64,000 bases of DNA from Methanobacteriota archaeon (GCA_023399215.1 JAEWQJ010000026.1:62001-126000), one strand, 5' to 3'. Shown: positions 34,083 through 44,415, numbered from the stretch's first letter. Notes: a model not told the origin generated them from the sequence alone. Numbers and translations: made by a program.

Positions 34083-35393
34083 TCAACCTTGAGAAACAGG
34101 AGGAAACGGCGTTACCAGTACTTTATCTATTCGATTGCCGTCCATATCCACAACTTCGTATCTCAATCTTCCTAAAACTATGTGGTCTCCAGTTACTGGA
34201 ATTCGCTGCAGGATAAAAATGATCAGCCCTGCTGTGGTACGATAGTACCCAAGTTCCTCACCTGGAAAGGAATCAACGGAAAGAACATCTTTAAGCTTTT
34301 CAACAGGTGTATCACCGTCGATCAACCATGAACCATCTTCCCGAACACTAATCTGTGCCTCCACAGGCTCGCCGAAGGAGCGGACCTCACCCACGATCGC
34401 CTCAAGGATATCATGAAGGGTTATTACACCCTGAATACTTCCGTATTCATCAGTTATAAGGGCAATATGTACTCCGGTTTCCTTGAATGACTCGAGAAGC
34501 TTCAGGACTGAGGCGCTTTCAGGTACAAAGAGCGGTTTTGTAACAAGTGATTTGAGATTAACAGTACCACTTTCCACAAACTTCTCAAGGACTTTTTTTA
34601 CGGATATCATCCCGACGATATTATTCAGATCTCCCTCATATGCAGGAAAATTGGATCGGCCGCTTTCGATCATTTTCCGCAGATTTTCATCAGTTGGATC
34701 TTCGAGGTCAAGCGCAATAAGGTCAGTGCGATGCGTCATAAGGGAATCTACGCGTCGGTCGCCGATCTCAAGCACACCTTCTATCATGCTTAATTCGGCT
34801 TTCTCAAACACTCCAGCTCTGGCTCCTTCCTCAAACATAATCTTAATTTCCTCTTCTGTTACCGGAGGCTCAACAGTCTTCTTGACCCTCATGATCCTGA
34901 GCACAGCTTCGGTAGAACTACTGAGAATAACTACAAGCGGCCTTGCAATAATAGAAAGATAAAACATAGGTTTTGCGATACTGGAGGCAATTGATTCCGC
35001 ATTATTGAGTGCAAGCTTTTTTGGGACAAGTTCTCCGAAAATTAAGGTCAGGTAGGTGATTAAGAGCACTACAAGAGTGATGCTTATCACGTTACTGTAC
35101 GGAGAAAGGGCAGGAAATTTTTCAAGGTAAGCTGCAAACTCTTCTGATATCGTAGCTCCGCCGAACGCACCTGTAAAGATTCCCACAAGAGTAATTCCTA
35201 TCTGGATCGTTGAGAGAAAAGGAGTTGGCTCATTAGCAAGCTTAAGCGCAATAGCTGCCCGTTTATCTCCTTCTTCCTCCCGTTGCTTCAAGCGGGTTTT
35301 CTTGGCAGATACAAGGGCAAATTCTGACATGGAAAATATGCCATTGAGTGCGATCAAAACAAGGACGATTGCGATCTCAAGTAAATATGCCAT
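34083..35393 (-). CDS. CNNM/HlyC-CorC membrane protein with CBS domains
   Basis: 436 residues. An N-terminal CNNM (DUF21) domain has four membrane segments (about 5-170, opening MAYLLEIAIVLVLIALNGIF). A CBS-domain pair (about 215-330) and a C-terminal CorC/HlyC domain (about 345-425, VSVREDGSWLIDGDTPVEKL) follow. Family members export Mg2+ or other divalent ions, or sense adenine nucleotides through the CBS pair. It is a stand-alone gene on the minus strand, and its length is standard. Confidence 0.93.
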   Translation of the reverse strand: MAYLLEIAIVLVLIALNGIFSMSEFALVSAKKTRLKQREEEGDKRAAIALKLANEPTPFLSTIQIGITLVGIFTGAFGGATISEEFAAYLEKFPALSPYSNVISITLVVLLITYLTLIFGELVPKKLALNNAESIASSIAKPMFYLSIIARPLVVILSSSTEAVLRIMRVKKTVEPPVTEEEIKIMFEEGARAGVFEKAELSMIEGVLEIGDRRVDSLMTHRTDLIALDLEDPTDENLRKMIESGRSNFPAYEGDLNNIVGMISVKKVLEKFVESGTVNLKSLVTKPLFVPESASVLKLLESFKETGVHIALITDEYGSIQGVITLHDILEAIVGEVRSFGEPVEAQISVREDGSWLIDGDTPVEKLKDVLSVDSFPGEELGYYRTTAGLIIFILQRIPVTGDHIVLGRLRYEVVDMDGNRIDKVLVTPFPPVSQG

Positions 35394-35862
35394 TTTAAAG
35401 GTATTGGTCTGATTATAACATAAAGTTATTTATAATCTTTGAAAAAATTTATACATTTTTATACTTATTATCTTACTACGCTTATTCTTATTATCATTCA
35501 CTCGTTTTTTCGTAGAGTGCTAATTTTTCCTACAATTTCGGCCGACTGCCGATATCTCTAGAGTTCTCTCCACGCCCCCAATTTTAAGTCTTACAGCTCC
35601 AATCTTAAGTCTTATAGCCCTAATCTTAAGTCCTACAGTTCCAGTCTTAAGTCTTACAGCCCAATCTTAATCTTACAGCCCAATCTTACAGCCCAATCTT
35701 AAGCCCTGTATCTCTTTTAATCTGAAAACAGTAGTTCCGATCAGACTGACTTCCGAATGATAAAAACACATTGATCTTACTTCTGATCTACTGATTTTCG
35801 AAGTGAACTATATTATAGATCAGATTTTAAAATTCTTAAGCTATAACTTTCACTTACATCTT
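35394..35862. repeat. Intergenic region with about 21-bp tandem repeat
   Basis: From about 35576 to 35707 a unit of the type CCAATCTTAAGTCTTACAGC recurs six or seven times with substitutions and shortened copies. The rest of the gap holds no gene. Confidence 0.7.
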
Positions 35863-36400
35863 TCAAAAAAATAAGCTCCCATTGAGTAATTTTATAGCAT
35901 TCGCTATTAAGTTCTTAAATTTTAATTTGAGACAAGTTATCTTACTATAATTAATCGAGTACGTAGCACTCGATTTCTTTCTTTGATGATTTTTAAGTTC
36001 TCTATTGATAACCTGATTTGATTTAGCTGCTATAACAAAATTGACTTTGAGTTCACCCAATTTTGAAATCACATATATGTTAAAAAGTTTTTTCTCAAGG
36101 CATGCTGTTCCTGTTTTTACACATATTATTTCAAGTATTTTGAATAAAGTTTTGATAAAATTAGGTTAAACAATGACGAATAGGTTCTGGATATAAAATT
36201 TTAAAGAGTAGTGCAATGAGGAACCTTATCAAGGCCAAATTTTTCTTTTATATTACTCATGAGGTCAATAAGTTCGACAAAATCACGATAATCTGTGCTT
36301 ATATACTCTTTCAGTAAAACAAGAACAAGAAGCTGATGTTGAGTGTAAACACGTTTGGAATACTTACATGAGTAAAGGTTTAGTCTGGAGACTGAACCGT
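35863..36400 (-). pseudogene. Degraded DDE transposase
   Basis: Reading from about 36380 leftward, one frame gives YSKRVYTQHQLLVLVLLKEY and then ISTDYRDFVELIDLMSNIKE followed by KFGLDKVPHCTTL. This is the N-terminal helical domain of an IS4/IS5-type transposase. After a frameshift and a large internal deletion another frame gives ISKLGELKVNFVIAAKSNQV followed by INRELKNH, part of the catalytic core. The ends are not recognisable. It is a relic without function. Confidence 0.65.
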
Positions 36401-36546
36401 TTTAAGACTGAAATAAATTTAATATACTTATTTGATGACAATAGAAATTGCTCCTCGTTTTTTGTGGGGACAATAAAGAGCATTTTTACAATTTCATTTT
36501 TATAAATTTTTGGGTAAAAACAGAATTTAGAGGATTTCTACAGAGC

Positions 36547-36862
36547 CTATTTAATGTTTGTTTCAGCGGAAGCGGGAACTTTGAGCGTGGCTTTAACGTC
36601 TTTCGTTTCTCCTACTTTTAGATCAAAGGAGGAGGAAGAAAAGGTAAACCAGTTTTGATAAGCACTTTCATTAACAAAAACATTACATCTTGCATTTTCA
36701 TTTCCTGTGTTTATCACATATATCTGTTGCTCTGCAGACGTCCCAGGGGCAAGTTTAAAACTCATATTTTCTGAGCTCATTCCAATTCCCATACCATAAT
36801 GCTGCAGTTACTTGCAATGAGATCAGAAGGACGCTAATGAATAACACAACTTTTACTCTCAT
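36547..36862 (-). pseudogene. Frameshifted, truncated secreted protein
   Basis: ATG 36862 begins a good signal peptide (MRVKVVLFISVLLISLQVTA) but the frame then stops early. A one-base shift at about the Ala-Ala codons leads into MGIGMSSENMSFKLAPGTSA and a beta-sandwich-like segment (EQQIYVINTGNENARCNVFV) that resembles extracellular COG1470/NEW3-like domains. The second frame stops at ETNIK, where relatives would continue. Signal and body are thus separated by an indel and the C-terminus is lost. Confidence 0.7.
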
Positions 36863-36964
36863 TTACAAACCTCATTATTTCCCAGTACAAATTTTATGCA
36901 TAATTTAAGTTTGACTTTCAGATTCAGAGGCGTATCCTGGCCTTTGTGCAAATGTAAACATAAT

Positions 36965-38140
36965 TCAGTATTCTAAAACGGATTCAAGAGAACTTTCTGC
37001 GAGATTCATGATTTTTAACTTCAAGCTATCAAAATTTTCAAAAAACGCGACTTTTTTTCCTGAAAGAACATCCCGCAGAATTAGTCTACCAAACTCGTCA
37101 TCCTGTCCGGACTTTAAATTCAGGATCATAGAACCCGCAGAATAGGTAACTGAAGCTGCAAGTTCGTCACAGTCACCATCCGTAACTCCAATAATCGGAA
37201 TCCCAAACCTGGAAAATATACTTCCTGCAATCTCAGTTGTGTCGTCTCCAATGGTAATAGCAAGGTCTGCTCCTTCAATTATCTCAAGTGAACGCTCTGC
37301 GCAGTGGTCTACAAGAATGACCTTACCTCCGCGTTCAGGAGTTGTCTCCATTAAAGAGTTCTTTTTTAAAATAGCAGTTTTTGCCACACATTCACTTTTG
37401 CCTTCAGGAGAGCTTTTGCGGTCTTTGAAATTTTCCCGCTGAGTACCGGTTTTTACCCAGGACCTAGTAAGGTCTATAGGTACTCTTTCTCCGTGCTTAT
37501 GGAGAATATTAATACCCTGCTCTTTTAGAATTCCTCCTTCCATTGAGGTAAGGAAACCATCTTCGGATATGAGTGTGACCTCAGAAGAAGTAGCCTTTCC
37601 GACGATGATCCCCTCGACAAGTATGTATGCCCCGGGAAAAGCTGAGATTCTCCTCATAACCCGCCTTCCCTGATTGGTAACTTCAATAGTATTAATCGGA
37701 CGCGGAGGCTGAGAGATTTTCAGATTAAGCAATTTGGAAAGTTTTTCAACATGGAGTTCAGCAGCCTGATTCCATGGGATGATTTCGCCATCGGGACAAC
37801 CGGGCCTTTCTATCTGTATAAGAGGCTTTTCATCAGGATTTTCTACATGCGAGACTACTATCCTTCCAAAAGTCCGGCCTGTTTGGAGCTCTCTACCATG
37901 GTTCAGAAGGTACACCATATCATTTGATCTAAAGAGAGCCCCAATACAGGCACTTGGACTTAGAAACTGGTTGATTTCAATCAAGTCTTCCAAACCGGCA
38001 TCAATAACTGCAACTTTTCCCAATGTACCGCAGAGACAGGCGTTGATAAGGTTTTCCCTGGAGAGCAGTGAAAGAATATTTTTAAGTACCTGGGGGGAAT
38101 CCATAAGCTGGACATTATGAATAACAATTCCAATCTTCAT
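36965..38140 (-). CDS. DUF2117 family protein
   Basis: 391 residues matching the DUF2117 layout seen in methanogens. The N-terminal half opens MKIGIVIHNVQLMDSPQVLK and contains TLGKVAVIDAGLEDLIEINQ. A mid-region has GAYILVEGIIVGKATSSEVT, and the C-terminal domain has LVDHCAERSLEIIEGADLAI and IVGVTDGDCDE-like sequence (IIGVTDGDCDE). The function is not established; distribution in methanogens suggests a methanogenesis-related housekeeping task. It stands alone between a decayed secreted-protein gene and a decayed permease gene. Confidence 0.85.
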   Translation of the reverse strand: MKIGIVIHNVQLMDSPQVLKNILSLLSRENLINACLCGTLGKVAVIDAGLEDLIEINQFLSPSACIGALFRSNDMVYLLNHGRELQTGRTFGRIVVSHVENPDEKPLIQIERPGCPDGEIIPWNQAAELHVEKLSKLLNLKISQPPRPINTIEVTNQGRRVMRRISAFPGAYILVEGIIVGKATSSEVTLISEDGFLTSMEGGILKEQGINILHKHGERVPIDLTRSWVKTGTQRENFKDRKSSPEGKSECVAKTAILKKNSLMETTPERGGKVILVDHCAERSLEIIEGADLAITIGDDTTEIAGSIFSRFGIPIIGVTDGDCDELAASVTYSAGSMILNLKSGQDDEFGRLILRDVLSGKKVAFFENFDSLKLKIMNLAESSLESVLEY

Positions 38141-38570
38141 AGATACAAGTCATATAGTCAAACTAATTATACTCATCGAATTAATTTCGTATTAATAATT
38201 TATATTTATTCATAATATTTCGTTATATTAATATTCAGATTATCAAAATTCGTTTGGAAATCTCTTATGACTGAACTTGTACATAAGATTAATACAATGT
38301 GATGACCTCATTTTTGACTATTAAAAAACAAATGACATTTTAAATTAGAGCTTGTTTCCAAATAAGTACTTGCAAAAAAATCAAAAAAGACGTATATTCA
38401 TAATTTATATTAATTAATCTAAAATAAGTAACATTTAATCTTGTAATCAATAATATTTTTTCCATAAAGTATAAGACATTACTATAATTATAACGCATTG
38501 ATCTGGCTACGTTTTAGTCTTATCCCTGTCCCATTACAGTAATGAAAAAGGGAACAAGAATTATTGAACG
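38141..38570. other. Intergenic region
   Basis: AT-rich, no gene and no repeat recognised between the DUF2117 gene and the broken permease gene. Confidence 0.5.
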
Positions 38571-39593
38571 ATGTTTGGCGAAGAATTTTCAATGGCAATA
38601 AGGCAGGTGCGTCTTAAAAAACTCCGAAGCCTTCTGATGCTTTTCAGAATCGCAATTGGAGTAGCATCTGTAGTGACCATTGTCTCCTTCAGAGAAGGCC
38701 TCTGAATCAATGCGGTAGAAGAAATTCAGAAGTCTTGTGACCTGACTTTACTTGATGTTTCTCCGGGTTTAAAAGATAATGGACTCATCCTGCTAAGCGA
38801 GTCGAAAGTAGAAGAACTAAAAAAATATGGGAATCTGATCTGTCCGTATGTAAAGGATGCCTATGTTAGTCCTTCAGAGAGCTATTTTGACTTATTTGGT
38901 GTTCAGGAAGATTACAGGACTGCAAATGAGCTTGAGCTTGCCGGAGAAAGCTGGTTTGGGAGTGAACAGAACCAGATTGTACTTGGAAGTGACCTGTGGG
39001 AAAAACTGGAAAAATTGGACGGAGCCAAAATAGAGAGACCCATAACAGCTAAGCTGCGTCTTTATGGAGATGATGGGAGACAAATCGATAAGGAAGTAAA
39101 CTTTATTCCAATGGGCTATCTAAAGCCAACCGGAAGCGAAATCGATTCCGTTAACCGGATAATGAACGCAGTGACTCTTATCCTTCCCTTTTTTTTCGAG
39201 TACTACCTTGCTTGTAGGTGGACCAATGGTAGTCAACAACTATGGTGCTCTCGGTCTACGAAAGAACCAGAGAGATAGGATCTCAAAAGCTATTGGTGAT
39301 TCAGAATCTGACATTCTACAAATATTTTTAACCGAATGTACGTTTATCGGGGCTCTTGGTGGAGTTTTTGGAGATTTTTTTGGTGTTATATTGTCAACGC
39401 TCATGGATAGAGTAGGAAGGCACTTATTAAATCACGGCTCGGAATTGAAAATATTGGCCACCTGACTGCCTTAAACTTCAAGATTCTTGCAGCCGATTTT
39501 ATAATCTCCTTATTTGTGTCCGTGCTTTCAGGGCTTTATCCTGCCGAGAGGGCCGCAAAATTGGATCCTATCAAGGCACTGAGACATCTTTGA
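38571..39593 (+). pseudogene. Broken FtsX-like ABC permease
   Basis: ATG 38571 begins MFGEEFSMAIRQVRLKKLRS, as in MacB/FtsX permeases, but an in-frame TGA follows after GLRE-type sequence (SFREGL*) at about codon 44. The frame continues through a periplasmic-core-like domain to about 39220. A frameshift then leads to NNYGALGLRKNQRDRISKAI and a last frame with SVLSGLYPAERAAKLDPIKA. The conserved tail is thus present but in a different frame. At least one stop and two frameshifts mark a pseudogene. No adjacent ATPase gene is present. Confidence 0.82.
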
Positions 39594-39629
39594 ATGGATA
39601 CTTAGGTTTTCCTGGAGATAATTTATTTG

Positions 39630-39707
39630 GATACTGGAAAGAAAAACTTGACAATAGGGCTGCTTGACTACGATACAGCTGTAAAAATGAGTGGTGCAAG
39701 GCTTTAA
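39630..39707 (+). pseudogene. Possible seryl-tRNA synthetase fragment
   Basis: A 25-codon stretch reads DTGKKNLTIGLLDYDTAVKM then SGARL and stops. LDYDTAVKMSGAR resembles the motif preceding the catalytic core of bacterial-type SerRS (D-x-x-x-A-x-x-x-SGAR). It is too short to be sure and is clearly not a working gene. Confidence 0.35.
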
Positions 39708-39765
39708 AATATCTAATAAAATTGTTGTTTTCTAAAGGCCTGTAAAAAGGATTCAACTGGGCAGA

Positions 39766-39788
39766 GGGTCAGAATTTTTTTCTGGCCC
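39766..39788. terminator. Strong hairpin
   Basis: GGGTCAGAA (39766-39774) pairs with TTCTGGCCC (39780-39788), with one G-T pair, around a T5 loop. It may be a relic terminator after the broken permease region. Confidence 0.45.
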
Positions 39789-40158
39789 AACCCCTGCCCT
39801 AATATTCCGCAATAATATGTGTAGAGTATGCTTATGGTTACTACTTTTACTCTTATTTTAGTGAGATGAGTTTTTCAAATCGCTACAATATCTGGAAATA
39901 GTTTCATTTTGTGGACTTTTGCGGAATACAACCTGCACCTAAAACTCTTCACCTGCCCATACTTACAGGCGATGAATTTACAGGAGTTGTATGTTCAAGT
40001 AACGAATCTAGGAGGCTTTTCTTTTTTGTGTCCTTGTAGACATATATATGTATGATAAACTCATATTTAATATTTTCCTTAATTTTCATAACATGAGGTG
40101 TTATTATAATAAGAAGTTATGCTATTTATAAAGAGGAGGAATGCTCAGAGAGAATATC

Positions 40159-40249
40159 AGAAGAAATACTCAGAAGAAATACTCAGAAGAAATACTCAGA
40201 AGGAATACTCAGAAGGAATACTCAGAAGGAATAACCAGAAAGAATAACC
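40159..40249. repeat. 13-bp tandem repeat, seven copies
   Basis: Seven head-to-tail units of AGAAGAAATACTC, drifting to AGAAGGAATACTC and AGAAAGAATAACC. They lie in the noncoding stretch 39708-40345, which otherwise shows nothing but AT-rich sequence. Confidence 0.85.
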
Positions 40250-40345
40250 ATCACGATTCTCAGAGCGTCTGACTACTATTAGTTAATAAGAAAAAGAATG
40301 AACGCATCCTGAAGATGCAGACTGAAAAAGGTATTTTTGCAGGGA

Positions 40346-40477
40346 GGAAGCTATAAAGTTACACTTACAGTAAGTAATGCGGCAGGCGGCAGTACTGTAA
40401 TGAAGAAAACCTACATAAAAGTACAACAAATACAAGACCTGGTATATATTCTGAAAACAAATAAAATCCTGAATTGA
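40346..40477 (+). pseudogene. PKD-domain fragment of a surface protein
   Basis: The frame reads GSYKVTLTVSNAAGGSTVMK followed by KTYIKV, the last strands of a PKD domain as found in Methanosarcina surface-layer proteins, then runs into a short tail and stop. No start or signal peptide is present. The following 300 bp (40478-40772) hold nothing recognisable. Confidence 0.6.
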
Positions 40478-40772
40478 AAAAAGAGAAAAAAATCGAGGTT
40501 AAAGGGTTAAGAGATTATTGAGAAAATCTGGCAAAACAACCCTTTAGCTTCGTTGACCAGAGTTGAAAGCCAACTTTGGTTTGAAATTTGTTATAACTTA
40601 CTACACAACTTTTGGCTTTGTAGAACTCTTACATTACGGACAAAATTGGAAACATGTAAAAAGAGTCTTAAGATTACGATTTGCAACACCTCATGGACAC
40701 AACTAAAGATTGGAGGGAAGGAAAACCCCCCCTCAAAATCTGATCCTCTTCAAAGATTTGGTAGTCACAAAT

Positions 40773-41327
40773 TTATACATTAAGGCTTTTGCAAGTGGCA
40801 CTTTTATTGGCTGAATTACAGGTTTTTGGAACATTATTGTTACTTTTCAGTAGAGCCGATTTTGCTTTGGACACTGCGTCTTCCGGTCCTGCAGTATAAA
40901 TATCAGCTCCTATCTGGTCAGCCCAGGCCTGAGTCACCAGCGACCCCCCCACACCAGTTATGACCTTATCTCGGATCCCTGCAGCTTTGAGCTGCTCCTC
41001 AATCTGGACCTGGTGGATCATTGTAGTACTCATAGAGGCGAAACTGAACACAAAATCGGCTTTCTTTTCTTTCGCATTTGCAGCAAAACTTTCAGCCGAT
41101 ACGCCGTTTCCAAGATCAATTACTTCAAAACCTTCATCTTCAAGCGCAGTCGCAACACTATCCTTCACAAAAGTGTGTGAATCCCCTTCAACAGTGCCGA
41201 TTATGACAGTTCCAAGACTCTCATTTCCCCGTTTGCAAGAAGCTTCGGCCGAAACCGGAAAGACGAATTGAGCAACAACTATTCCCAGGATCAACAGAAC
41301 CAATAAATTGAAATTTTTCCCGTACAT
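40773..41327 (-). CDS. Exported protein with cobalamin (B12)-binding-type domain
   Basis: 184 residues. ATG 41327 follows GGAGGT by 7 nt and starts a signal peptide or anchor (MYGKNFNLLVLLILGIVVAQ, ending VFPVSA). From residue 38 the protein follows the corrinoid-binding Rossmann-like fold. GTVEGDSHTFVKD has the D-x-H of the base-off/His-on motif at 49 and 51, FASMSTTM stands where the S-x-L segment lies, and GVGGSLVTQAWADQIGAD matches the GG loop. Corrinoid proteins of methyltransferases (MtaC, MtmC) are cytoplasmic; an exported version is unusual. The gene lies 84 nt after the beta-helix gene on the same strand and 3 kb from cbiMNQO, which fits a role in corrinoid capture at the surface. 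The C-terminal 35 residues are Lys/Asn/Ser-rich with two Cys. Confidence 0.85.
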   Translation of the reverse strand: MYGKNFNLLVLLILGIVVAQFVFPVSAEASCKRGNESLGTVIIGTVEGDSHTFVKDSVATALEDEGFEVIDLGNGVSAESFAANAKEKKADFVFSFASMSTTMIHQVQIEEQLKAAGIRDKVITGVGGSLVTQAWADQIGADIYTAGPEDAVSKAKSALLKSNNNVPKTCNSANKSATCKSLNV

Positions 41328-41411
41328 ATTTTTACCTCCTCTCTTTATACAGGCTTTTTCTTCTCTTTCTTTATCCAGACTTACCTGCTTTTCTCTCACT
41401 GTTTTCCATTC

Positions 41412-43298
41412 TCATTTTCGGTTTTTTTCTACAGACTTTTCGAATACAAGGGGGAGATAGTCATAGTTCGTTTCCGTTACATTGTAAGGAAGGTCTGCAA
41501 TCAGATCTCCATCTTCGTCTGAAGCTGTTTCTGAAAAACCATTTCCTTCAGGAGAAGCCCAGAAGTTCCCGCCTAGGTAAGGTCCTCTGACAATATTTTC
41601 ACCTTCGGTTTTTGAGATGTTCCAGATATTTGTTCCGTAGTCTTCGGCATTTTTGCTGTTATTCAGATAGTTATTGTAGATGGTGTTGTAGTTCGAGTTT
41701 GTACCATCGGTCCAGTTTAGGCTAAGGGATATGCCAATGTCATTTCCCGAAATACTGTTTCTTGAAATTGTATTATTGCTGCAGCCTTCTGTAAATAATC
41801 CATATGAACTGGCTGTGATAGTGTTGTTGTTCAAAATATTTTCTTCACTGGCACCGTACAGGTAGATTCCTTCATAGGCCCCGGAAAGAGTATTTTCTTC
41901 AAGAGTATTATTACAGCTTGCGTCCCCTAGGTCTATGCAACACCAGCTGCTCGAAGCAACTATGTTTTCTTTGAGGAGATTGTCTCTACTGATATCACAG
42001 AGCCAGATACCTGCCATATTGTTCGAAGCATTGTTTTCCTTTACAAGGCAGTTCCTGCAGTTGCTTAAGATGAAGGCATCACCTTCATTCGAATTAGCAT
42101 CATTGCCCCTGAGAGTTACTACCGAACAGTTTCCAAGGTAAACTCCGTGTTCATTGTTTGAAATATTGTTTCCTTCAAGCAGTGAGTTTTGAGTATTGTA
42201 CAGGTAAACTCCAAAACTGTTGTTTTTAAGAACCAGGTCTTTGAGAGTTATATTTTCACAGTTAATGCAATAGACAACTCCTGCATTTGAATCAGAATCA
42301 AGAGTCTTGTTCGAAACTCCTACAAGATAGTATATCGATTTTCCATCCGCGGTGTTGCTAGTATCGATTGTGTTATTCATCTCTCCAGTGTAGTGATATG
42401 TATAGGCTCCGAAATTCCTGTCGTTGCCAGACATTGTGTTATTTTTAAGCACATTGAAGCTTGAGTCGAGATAAATTCCCCACATGTTTGAATTTACAAT
42501 ATTTCCTTCCAGAGTGCTTTCGTTAGAGTTTCCGAGGTATATGCCGTACAGCTCATTTGAGTTTGCAGTGTTGTTTTCGAGCAGGCTTTCTCCAGAACCG
42601 GTAAGGTAGATCCCGTAAAAGTTGTTTGAGGTTTCCGAGCCAATAACACGGCATCCGGAAGAGTTTTCCATGTAAATGCCAATTGCATCCTTAAATGCGC
42701 AATTATTTTGAAGAGTATTGTTTTCGGACGCATTCAAATAGAAACCGTAATGACGGTTAGAATCTGCTTTGTTGTTTTTTAGTAAGTTTTGTCCCGAACT
42801 TTCAAGCCAGATTCCATTGTCACTGCTAGATAAGAAGTTATTTTCCAGAGAGTTCTCATGCGAACCTTTTAGCATGATACTTATCCAGTTTCCTGAAAAA
42901 TAGTTGTTGCTGATATTGTTTTTTGAAACCCCGTCAAGATAAATTCCATCTGCTGAATCTGCTCCTTTCAAAGTAAATCCACTGATATTTACGGAATTAG
43001 AAGCCACGTGGAGTACAGGGCGTTCAGGGTCCAGAGCAGTGATGACGGTTTTATCAGGGCATGGATTCCTGGCAATTATATCAAGAGATTTATTTACAAG
43101 TACATTTTCACTGTAATTCCCTCCCCTAACGAGGATAACATCCCCTTCAGCAGCGGCATTTATGGCTTCCTGAAGGCTTCCGTATTTTCCCGCACCTCCT
43201 CCTTCCTTCACGCAGAGAGTAGCTGCGGACGCAGAGCTTGATATAAGGATTAATAGTACAAAAACGGCAGTTAATACGAGTATTGTCTTCCCTTTCAA
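41412..43298 (-). CDS. Secreted NosD-like beta-helix protein (628 aa)
   Basis: Signal peptide KGKTILVLTAVFVLLILISS with cleavage near SASA. A right-handed parallel beta-helix spans almost the whole length, starting with GSLQEAINAAAEGDVILVRG. More than 20 Asn-rich rungs follow, such as NNISNNYFSGNWISIMLKGS. The C-terminus DYLPLVFEKSVEKNRK lacks a membrane anchor. The start is TTG at 43298, with GGAAG 10 nt upstream; no ATG is available before the signal peptide. It is followed by the exported corrinoid-type protein at 84 nt, probably one transcript. Function is unknown; surface binding of polysaccharide or a scaffold role is likely. Confidence 0.88.
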   Translation of the reverse strand: MKGKTILVLTAVFVLLILISSSASAATLCVKEGGGAGKYGSLQEAINAAAEGDVILVRGGNYSENVLVNKSLDIIARNPCPDKTVITALDPERPVLHVASNSVNISGFTLKGADSADGIYLDGVSKNNISNNYFSGNWISIMLKGSHENSLENNFLSSSDNGIWLESSGQNLLKNNKADSNRHYGFYLNASENNTLQNNCAFKDAIGIYMENSSGCRVIGSETSNNFYGIYLTGSGESLLENNTANSNELYGIYLGNSNESTLEGNIVNSNMWGIYLDSSFNVLKNNTMSGNDRNFGAYTYHYTGEMNNTIDTSNTADGKSIYYLVGVSNKTLDSDSNAGVVYCINCENITLKDLVLKNNSFGVYLYNTQNSLLEGNNISNNEHGVYLGNCSVVTLRGNDANSNEGDAFILSNCRNCLVKENNASNNMAGIWLCDISRDNLLKENIVASSSWCCIDLGDASCNNTLEENTLSGAYEGIYLYGASEENILNNNTITASSYGLFTEGCSNNTISRNSISGNDIGISLSLNWTDGTNSNYNTIYNNYLNNSKNAEDYGTNIWNISKTEGENIVRGPYLGGNFWASPEGNGFSETASDEDGDLIADLPYNVTETNYDYLPLVFEKSVEKNRK

Positions 43299-43762
43299 TA
43301 GATATCATCTTCCTATAGATGGATTCAGGTTAGTTTCCGCTCTTGATTTTTAGAAGGAAGCAGGGAAAGGCTTTCTACCCGGCACTTTCTAAGGTTTGAA
43401 CAAACTCTGGAGATCAAGAAGTAAAAGTCTATTTGCCGAGCAATTCGTCACAGTCTGCACCCAGCTAATCCTAAAAAATGATATTTAATGGGACCACTAG
43501 CGGATTTAAAAAGGAATTTAAACACTATTATTTAGATCTGATTATTTGGGTAACAAACGTTATCCTTTCCTGTAAGTTCCCTCTATTGACAAAGTTGCAC
43601 TGGCTCACCATAAGCCCTGCATGAAAAAGATTTAAGAAAAGAATGGAGAAGCAAAGGAATAAGAATAAATAAAAAATTCGATACAGTAAGCTAATCGGTC
43701 AAAAAGAAGTCCTTTTTTCAGATGAAATTCGAAAAGGAGATGAGCCCCTTTTCGAGTCTAAT
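43299..43762. other. Intergenic region
   Basis: No gene is seen. The phrase GAAGGAAGCAGGGAAAG at about 43353 recurs near 44174, with related flanking sequence, so part of this upstream region has been duplicated around the relic at 43763-44020. Confidence 0.5.
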
Positions 43763-44020
43763 TTACATCTTCTTATTCCTGAATCCCAGATAAATTCCAC
43801 CCACTGCTGCCACCACGACGATAACTCAGAAAATATCAGCACCAGAAAAAGACATACCTCCACTTTCTTTTTCTTCAGCTGACTCTTTCTGCATTTCATA
43901 ACCTTCTACATAATCGGAATCTGCAGATTTTTGGATTTCAGGAGCAGAAGCTGAGTTTGGAGAATCCGTGCCATATCCTGCATATGAACCAGTAGGGCGT
44001 ATCTTAAAATTAAATTTCAC
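43763..44020 (-). pseudogene. C-terminal relic of an anchored surface protein
   Basis: The frame from 44020 reads a Ser/Glu-rich linker (EGYEMQKESAEEKESGGMSF), then SGADIF and an in-frame TGA. It continues as VIVVVAAVGGIYLGFRNKKM and stop: a membrane-spanning anchor with basic tail. The start and most of the ectodomain are missing. This is the 3' end of a lost secreted-protein gene. Confidence 0.6.
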
Positions 44021-44415
44021 TATGCAATTGGGACATAACTTATGCAGTTGAACTTAAATAGTATCAAACGCTTAGCTGCTGAAGATGTAGTTTTAAGTTA
44101 CAGTGGTTGACATACTTGATTTTGTACTTCATGTCATTAGTCATGTATTCAACAAAACTAGATTACATAATAGAAGGAAGCAGGGAAAGTTTTTGAATCT
44201 CTAGACAATATCGATTCAAGTTAGCTTGTTTTATTTTATATTTGTAGTATTTTGAAAACACCCTTACCGTTAAATTAATTTTTTAAGCTCTCATGCATCT
44301 GTTTTTATTCACCGCAACATTTATGTATAGATTAACGCAATTTAACTTGTTTTACTCTCAAGAATATTTACTTGATATATCCGATTTACTTTATTATTAT
44401 CGTTATGGTGATTCG
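44021..44415. other. Upstream region of cbiM with MITE scar
   Basis: ACTTATGCAGTTGAACTTAA near 44036 is a decayed end of the 120-bp MITE family. The last 150 bases are very AT-rich and should contain the cbi promoter. I see no cobalamin-riboswitch-like core. Confidence 0.45.

Noticed and set aside
40159..40249. Possible CRISPR-like array
   Set aside because: The units are 13 bp, directly adjacent and without spacers, so it is a simple tandem repeat; no cas genes are nearby.
44021..44415. Cobalamin riboswitch upstream of cbiM
   Set aside because: No conserved B12-box-like core is visible in this AT-rich stretch.
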